A DNA stretch of 25,154 bases from Amanita rubescens (taxonomy: Eukaryota; Basidiomycota; Agaricomycetes; Agaricales; Amanitaceae), in contig WION01000668.1 in the NCBI GenBank assembly GCA_015039365.1, forward strand, positions 1-25,154. Direction: 5' to 3'. This document shows positions 20,270 through 25,154 of the stretch, one piece after another (position 1 is the first letter of the stretch; the number at the start of each line of letters is the position of its first letter). The notes beneath the pieces were generated by a model. That model was not told the origin of the DNA and made no database searches. It saw only the letters and a program-made list of their open reading frames with translations. A program made the position numbers and the translations under genes.

Positions 20270-21165
20270 TTATACACCGGTTTTGACCGCTTCCTGTTGT
20301 GGTGGCTAGCAAAGGTGTCAATAAGTCACGTCATTCCCAATCTACAAATGTAACCTACCTCATTGATTTCAATCGGCGCCTCGTCCACAAAGTCTGGGAC
20401 CTTATTAAGATCGGCCAGATACGATGTCCCTTCTTCCTCTTCTTCCAGGGCCAAAGCATCGAGTTCTGAGCGGATGCTATCAGCGAGATGATGAGAAACT
20501 TGAATAACTTACCCGCCTCTAGGTCTGCTTCATCAATCTCATCCGGAACAGCATACGACCGTGCTAATGACTCCTGTATTTCATTTGCCTGTTCCAACAT
20601 GTCTTCCATATCGAAATGCATTTTCTACTTGTGTTAGAACATCAAAAAAAAGCGATTTCAGCACGCTCATAATACCTCTATTTTGTCAATATCGAACTTT
20701 CCATATTGTTTTTTCATCTCTTTATTCGCTTGCTGCATCGCATCGAACGTTGCCATCGTATTTCGCATATTCTCGGTCGTTAGTGCGGCGGATTCCATGT
20801 TGAAGACCTGCTGATTCAATTGGGCAAGCTGCGATTCGTACAACTTCTTCTGCCTGAGCGTGCGCAGCGCGCGTTGCTGGATGGCATTCTGTTGGCCCTT
20901 CTCAGAGCAGGATCTCGCAGGGCTCGAGTGATGAAGTTACCTTTCCTGGTCCACCCCGAAGTTTGCCCATCTGCTCCTTGTACCTGGCAAGCTCTCCGTC
21001 TAGCTTCTTGATTTTGACCTCAATAGAGGCCATCCGATTATCTGTCTAGTTATGGGCACTGAGTCTCGTATCTTTCCTACAAGGCGGTGAACTGACTGTA
21101 GTTATGGCATCTTGAAGGGTAGGTTTGGGCTTGCGGCTCGTAGAGGTACCAAAGATGCGATTCAT
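20270..21165 (-). CDS. VPS60: ESCRT-III associated protein Vps60 (CHMP5)
   Basis: CHMP5-type ESCRT-III protein that binds Vta1 and promotes Vps4 activity at endosomes. Six exons: 21097-21165, 20941-21045, 20676-20888, 20513-20624, 20359-20465, 20270-20305; 642 nt, 213 residues, all in phase. Segments: MNRIFGTSTSRKPKPTLQDA, DNRMASIEVKIKKLDGEL, YKEQMGKLRGGPGKNAIQQR, ALRTLRQKKLYESQLAQL, NMESAALTTENMRNTMATFD, then DMEDMLEQANEIQESL, VPDEIDEADLEAELDALALE, an acidic run and LADLNKVPDF, the region that contacts Vta1 in the family. Translation through the last donor would end VGYICRLGMT, but splicing to a 36-nt last exon (PPQQEAVKTGV) fits better. It is convergent with SVP26 (126 bp between stops), and its ATG lies 41 bp from the stop of the membrane-protein gene upstream on the same strand. 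Confidence 0.96.
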
Positions 21166-21206
21166 GAGCCACTATAGAGTCACGATTGCCTATTTTAGTA
21201 TATATA

Positions 21207-22418
21207 CTACCTACTACTACACTTTGGATCTTTCACCTCCCATTTCCCACTGTAAGATCCCAAAAACTCCTGCAGTGATATCGATAACTCAGCGAGTCTA
21301 AAATAGATGAAACGAACCTTAACGCAATATGCCGGTCTGTCATATTGGATGCCATTGATCATCGCGGGCGTCGTGCGGCACATCAGATCGACGTCCTCGC
21401 CTTTAATGTTCGAAAATCGAGACGACACTAACTGCAAAGTATGTTAAAATCATATTGTCAATATCGAGCTATTCTGCGTACGCGATATCCTGGTCTCTTC
21501 TGCACGCATCCCTGCCGCGATGATTGAACGTTGAAAACACAGAATATCGGTACAAAACCACGATGGCCTTACCTCGTCACTGAATTTGTTCCATGACGTC
21601 TTGCAATTCGTTTCCTCTGACTTGACTAGCCAATAAGCGACGACGGGACCAAAAAATTTCTAAGTCATTTAATTCGGTGGTCGCGTTTTATCCAATTAAC
21701 AATCACCTGCACTTCGCATCGTTCGGGCTTTTCATATATGTTCCCGTGTATTTCTATAGGCGACGATTCGCAAATATCCTTCCAGTTGGCCAGGAGCGGC
21801 AAATCTAAAAGATCCGCTGAATACTCTCTTGTATGGAACCCTAGGCAGCGTTCACCGCGCCGAAGTTTTCCCCAGTTCTTTGTCACGACCTCCTGACACG
21901 TGTAACTCTGACCGCAAGGTACCATTTCTTCAGATCGATGAATGGATTCTTGTAATACAAGGTCGGGAAGCGGGGCGACATTGTTAATCTCCATCTTCAT
22001 ACCCGGCGCATAATATTGCATGTAGCAGTATGCCTGAATGACGCAAAATATGACGCCAATGACAATGACGATTTTCTTCGCTCCTTGGTCGTTTCCGAGC
22101 GAAACCGTGATCAAATGGGTGTTTTCACTCGCATAGCTATATGGACACTTTAGACACATTGGCTTGAAGCGAGCTTTGATCAGCTACCTCGTTGCATAGT
22201 TTGGTATATGGTAAGTATGACTTCCAGTCCTGCATGGCTTTCGAGTCTATCATAGCCCTATCTAACATTAAATCGTGCGCTTACCCACTGTCTCCAGAGT
22301 TGCTTGCGTTCGATCCGTTGAAGGCGAAGGACGTACTGGGGAGGCTATGGGCGGCCAAGCCATACTTTCCACTAGTATGCGCTTGGACCTGCTTGCTTCC
22401 TGCCTTTCTGTGAGACAT
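21207..22418 (-). CDS. Single-pass membrane protein with cysteine-rich C-terminal domain, function unknown
   Basis: I do not recognise this family. Seven exons: 22285-22418, 22188-22229, 21707-22136, 21573-21659, 21482-21511 (30 nt), 21318-21431, 21207-21269; 900 nt, 299 residues, phases consistent throughout. The N-terminus (MSHRKAGSKQVQAHTSGKYG) is polar and disordered. One hydrophobic span follows Lys79-Lys80 (KKIVIVIGVIFCVIQAYCYM, 79-98), with positive charges on its N-side, which favours N-in/C-out topology. The remaining about 200 residues contain ten cysteines (133, 139, 156, 181, 199, 221, 233, 259, 277, 296), consistent with a disulfide-bonded lumenal or extracellular domain. Segments such as MKMEINNVAPLPDLVLQES and FSNIKGEDVDLMCRTTPAMI have no family name I can give. 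The 30-nt exon could be skipped in frame. A start farther upstream is possible but not needed. Confidence 0.85.
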
Positions 22419-23456
22419 TCTGGGACGAGATTGGGAAGACTGGGATTCACCATGCCGGTATTTATCAACCTTTTGAGCGGCCTAATAAACACCCCCTGAT
22501 CGTCACACTGACTTGGCATCTAATGACATCAAACGGGAACTCCACTGGGATTTGCAAATCGTTTGACGTCCCTGCCTGCTATCATGCAAGCCTCACCACA
22601 TCTAATCTAGCGTTTGGTAAAGACACCTCCAGCAAAGCATATCAGGACGTGCGCTAAATCAAGCCGAATGTCTTTCTTATATACATTTCGAGCATTGATA
22701 TCGTCATTCGGACGCTGAGTCCTGGAAACGACCTAGTATGTGGGCTTCAGGGTGCCTGGCTGTCTCGACGGGCTGCACGAAGCGTCGTGTTTGCTGAACC
22801 TCATGCACATGCACGCTTGTCACATTTCAAGTCCGTCTCTCCGCATCTCCTTCAGACTTAGGCGGTGGCGTTCGATTTCCAGATCAGCCATCTAAATGGC
22901 GCCAAAAAACACGTGTACAGGTAACCTTCGTAAAATTGCCACTGGCTCTTTGAATGTTATTCCAGCGTCTCGGGAGCGACGCACTCGCGACCGCTTGAGC
23001 CCCGCTGGACATGCGAGAGGGTGCGTGTCTATTTCGCAACTTTTTAATACTTAAATTCAGCTCAGAAGTGAACTCCTCACCAAGAAAATGGGTTGTGTAG
23101 GAGGTGATCATCGTGTCTGCTTTCTAGGATGAACGCTCTATGAAAAGAGGGTGTAGAGTTACGATCATTGGTACTGATCGTGCACGTATTAGCTGTATGA
23201 GCAGCATTTTCGGTCTGTCGTCCTGGATTCATGTGCCAAAACTGCAAGATTTCGGCCCGCTTCAACCGTGCCGTCTACGGCTGCTGTATTCACCAATCAC
23301 AACAAACGTAATGCAGGAATAGTGTATTTGAATGTTATTTCTGCTGATATCTATGTTGTTCATGATGACAGACACTATTGTACTAGACAGCAGGCACAGG
23401 TTGTATCTAAATGATAAATAGGTTGAAATGTGAGATTAAACGCGATCATCAACATA
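22419..23456. other. Intergenic region with only one weak small-gene candidate
   Basis: Between the membrane-protein start and the RCC1 stop I find no firm gene on either strand. The part next to 22418 must hold that gene's promoter, and the part next to 23457 is RCC1 3' flank. Open frames at 22275-22499 and 23140-23322 (plus) and 23077-23265 (minus) lack protein character. The candidate at 22820-23012 is listed separately. Confidence 0.5.
22820..23012 (-). CDS. Possible 52-residue small protein (weak candidate)
   Basis: Two minus-strand frames can be joined in phase: 22926-23012 (begins MSSGAQAVASASLPRRWNNI, ends ASGNFTK) and 22820-22891 (MADLEIERHRLSLKEMRRDG, ending LEM before TGA). The gap between them (22892-22925) begins GTTACC and ends TTTAG but is only 34 nt, shorter than every other intron in the window. 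Unspliced, the first frame stops at 22884. The joined sequence has a balanced, helix-like composition, which is why I list it, but I recognise no family and it may be chance. Confidence 0.3.
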
Positions 23457-25154
23457 CTACTCTTTTTTTCTGAATAAACCAAGAGTATGCTGTCCACCAC
23501 ACGACACGGATGCAGCAAACCATTTGCCTCCGTCTTTGCGCACCAGCTGTTTTGGTGTTTTTATCACTTCGTCAGGGACTCCTAATTCTCCTTGTGTCCC
23601 CTGCCCCCATGAATATAACGCTCCGCCTACGGTTGTCGCCATGTTGCAATGTGCAGCGGCGGAGATATGGACAATGAGATCTGCAGGATCGGGGAATCTG
23701 ATCAACGCGGGTTCTGTCACGAAATCACGATCGGGACGCTCTGCGAACGCCAAATCATCGTCTGCAAGGCCAAGCTGACCACTCTCTGATCTTCCGCATC
23801 CGTACACTTTGCCCGTCTCGGTTCGGAACAAAGTATGGTGTTCGCCTGCAGCTATTTGCACCACCTTATCGCCGCCGAGTTCTTCTTTGCTGAGACGATT
23901 GACTTTTCGTGGAAGTTGTACTATATCATCTTCAGAAGACGTGTAACCCGTCCCAATCTGACCCATTGCGTTCAAACCCCAGCCCCATACAGTGCCGTTT
24001 TCGTCGACCGCAAATGAGTGGTAAGCACCTGCTCCGACGACAACTGCTCTTCGGCTTCGACTTCCAAGGACAATCTTCTCCGGCACAGTTCCGTGAATCT
24101 TTCGCCTATCGAGGACTTTGCGACCTAGCTGCGCTTGTTCTCCTGCACCCAGAGTGTAGACATTGCCGTGTGTTGTTAAAACGATGAGATGGTTAGTCCC
24201 CGCAACAACCGATGAAACTTTTTCGGAGTGGCCGTGCTTTTGACCCAGTTTCAGTATGGACACTGGGACAAATTGATGTCGAAGCCCCTGTTGAAAACCT
24301 AATGAACCCTCATTGGCCTGAGATGACGAATTAGAATGATAATGAACGATTAATTTACGGCTGACACATACGCGGAAAGTACCCCAAACTCTAAGCTCTC
24401 CTTCTGAGCTAACTGCCGCGCTGACATTATCACCGGCTGCGATAAGAACTGTACGGAAGTTTTCATCGACGAGCGATTGCAAAGGATGTGGTACACTTGT
24501 CAGCTGATCAATGTCTAGGGTTGTGCCTGGATTTTCTGGGTCTGGGACGTCCTGCGTAACTCGTCCGAGTGCCGCTTCGTCATTGTTACCACAGGACCAA
24601 ACCTGAGCGAGTCGTTAGATTAAGTAAGGTACACGAAAGTTTGACGTACTGTTCCCTTCTCATCAATGAACAAAGTATGAAGTCCTCCGGCTGCCACCGC
24701 TTCCAAGCCTGCACCAGGCTCCCCGAAGGTGCCGGCTGCGATTTGTTCTTCAATCCAAGTATTCCTCGTCATCTTATCCTTCTCGCCAAGCTGGTCAGAA
24801 CCCATGCCGAATTGCCCAAAATTTCCTGCACCCCATACAAAAAGTTGCAGAGGAGGTCTTAATTTTTGAGGCGGAGTGGGTAGATCGTTAAAATATGGTA
24901 TTGACTGAGGTTGAGGTGCAGGGACTTGAGATGCAGGTTTTTTTTGGGCAGCAGTTTGCTGAGGAGCAGGGGTCTCTGCGATAGACGGCAGTTTGGCTTT
25001 TGGCGTTTTCCTGATGGTTTTTTCAGCCTTTGCAGGTTTCGACTTGGGAGAAGATTTTTTGGCGTCTTCTGGCGCCTCATTTTCTGATTTCTTGGAATTT
25101 GTCCTGGAGCGCTTTGGAGGTGGCGAGGCAGCTCTCTCTGGAGAAGCAGCTCGC
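23457..25154 (-). CDS. RCC1: RCC1/Pim1/Srm1, Ran guanine nucleotide exchange factor, N-terminus beyond window
   Basis: Chromatin-bound exchange factor for the Ran GTPase, needed for nuclear transport and spindle function. Visible exons: 24650-25154 (open at the right edge), 24372-24602, 23457-24317, with introns of 47 and 54 nt; 531 residues are visible. The first about 110 are basic, Pro/Ala/Lys-rich (for example PPPKRSRTNSKKSENE), a nuclear-localisation and DNA-binding type tail. The seven-bladed propeller follows, with repeat signatures FVWGAGNFGQFGMGS, AVAAGGLHTLFIDEKGT, VWSCGNNDEAALGR, IAAGDNVSAAVSSEGELRVW, VVAGTNHLIVLTTHGNVYT, VGAGAYHSFAVDENGTVWGW, IAAGEHHTLFRTETGKVYGC and ASVSCGGQHTLGLF. 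The start codon is outside the window. Confidence 0.96.

Overview
This window is nuclear DNA of a filamentous fungus, most likely a basidiomycete (Agaricomycetes). The evidence is gene architecture. Nearly every gene is cut by many very short introns: I placed 66, running 44-100 nt and mostly 47-58 nt, with GT..AG ends and often a CTRAC-like branch point. Exons can be tiny (12, 16, 17 and 20 nt), intergenic gaps short, and the protein set purely eukaryotic. All multi-exon models below were assembled by hand by joining conserved protein segments and checking reading phase at each junction.

Left part (1-5650) is irregular. It opens with the 3' exons of an unidentified gene (to 587), followed by a decayed Helitron-type transposon carrying a DUF6570-like segment broken by stops and frame changes (about 1574-2560) and an imperfect tandem duplication (2706-2868). 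Next come a gene for the spliceosomal branch-site protein SF3B6/p14, which carries an apparent one-base deletion (3030-3504), and a 77-residue cysteine-rich protein encoded on the minus strand by six micro-exons (3751-4244). About 1.4 kb follows in which I find no convincing gene.

Right part (5652-25154) is densely packed. FAL1/eIF4A3 (minus) and SF3A3/PRP9 (plus) are divergent with only 51 bp between their start codons; with SF3B6 they make three pre-mRNA-processing genes in 6.2 kb. A 17-exon synaptojanin-type phosphoinositide phosphatase (Sac + 5-phosphatase) follows on the minus strand, then homoserine O-acetyltransferase MET2. MET2 is divergent from a 753-residue, mostly disordered protein of unknown function. 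A membrane-traffic group comes next: DID2 (ESCRT-III), SVP26 (ER/Golgi cargo adaptor) and VPS60 (ESCRT-III). After these lies a single-pass membrane protein with a cysteine-rich lumenal domain that I cannot name. The window ends inside RCC1, the Ran nucleotide exchange factor, whose N-terminus lies beyond the right edge.

Functionally, two loose themes stand out: pre-mRNA processing on the left and endosome/Golgi membrane traffic (synaptojanin, DID2, SVP26, VPS60) on the right. I see no CRISPR, rRNA, tRNA or clear secondary-metabolite cluster. The most novel-looking items are the cysteine-rich micro-exon gene, the frameshifted SF3B6 copy and the unnamed cysteine-rich membrane protein.
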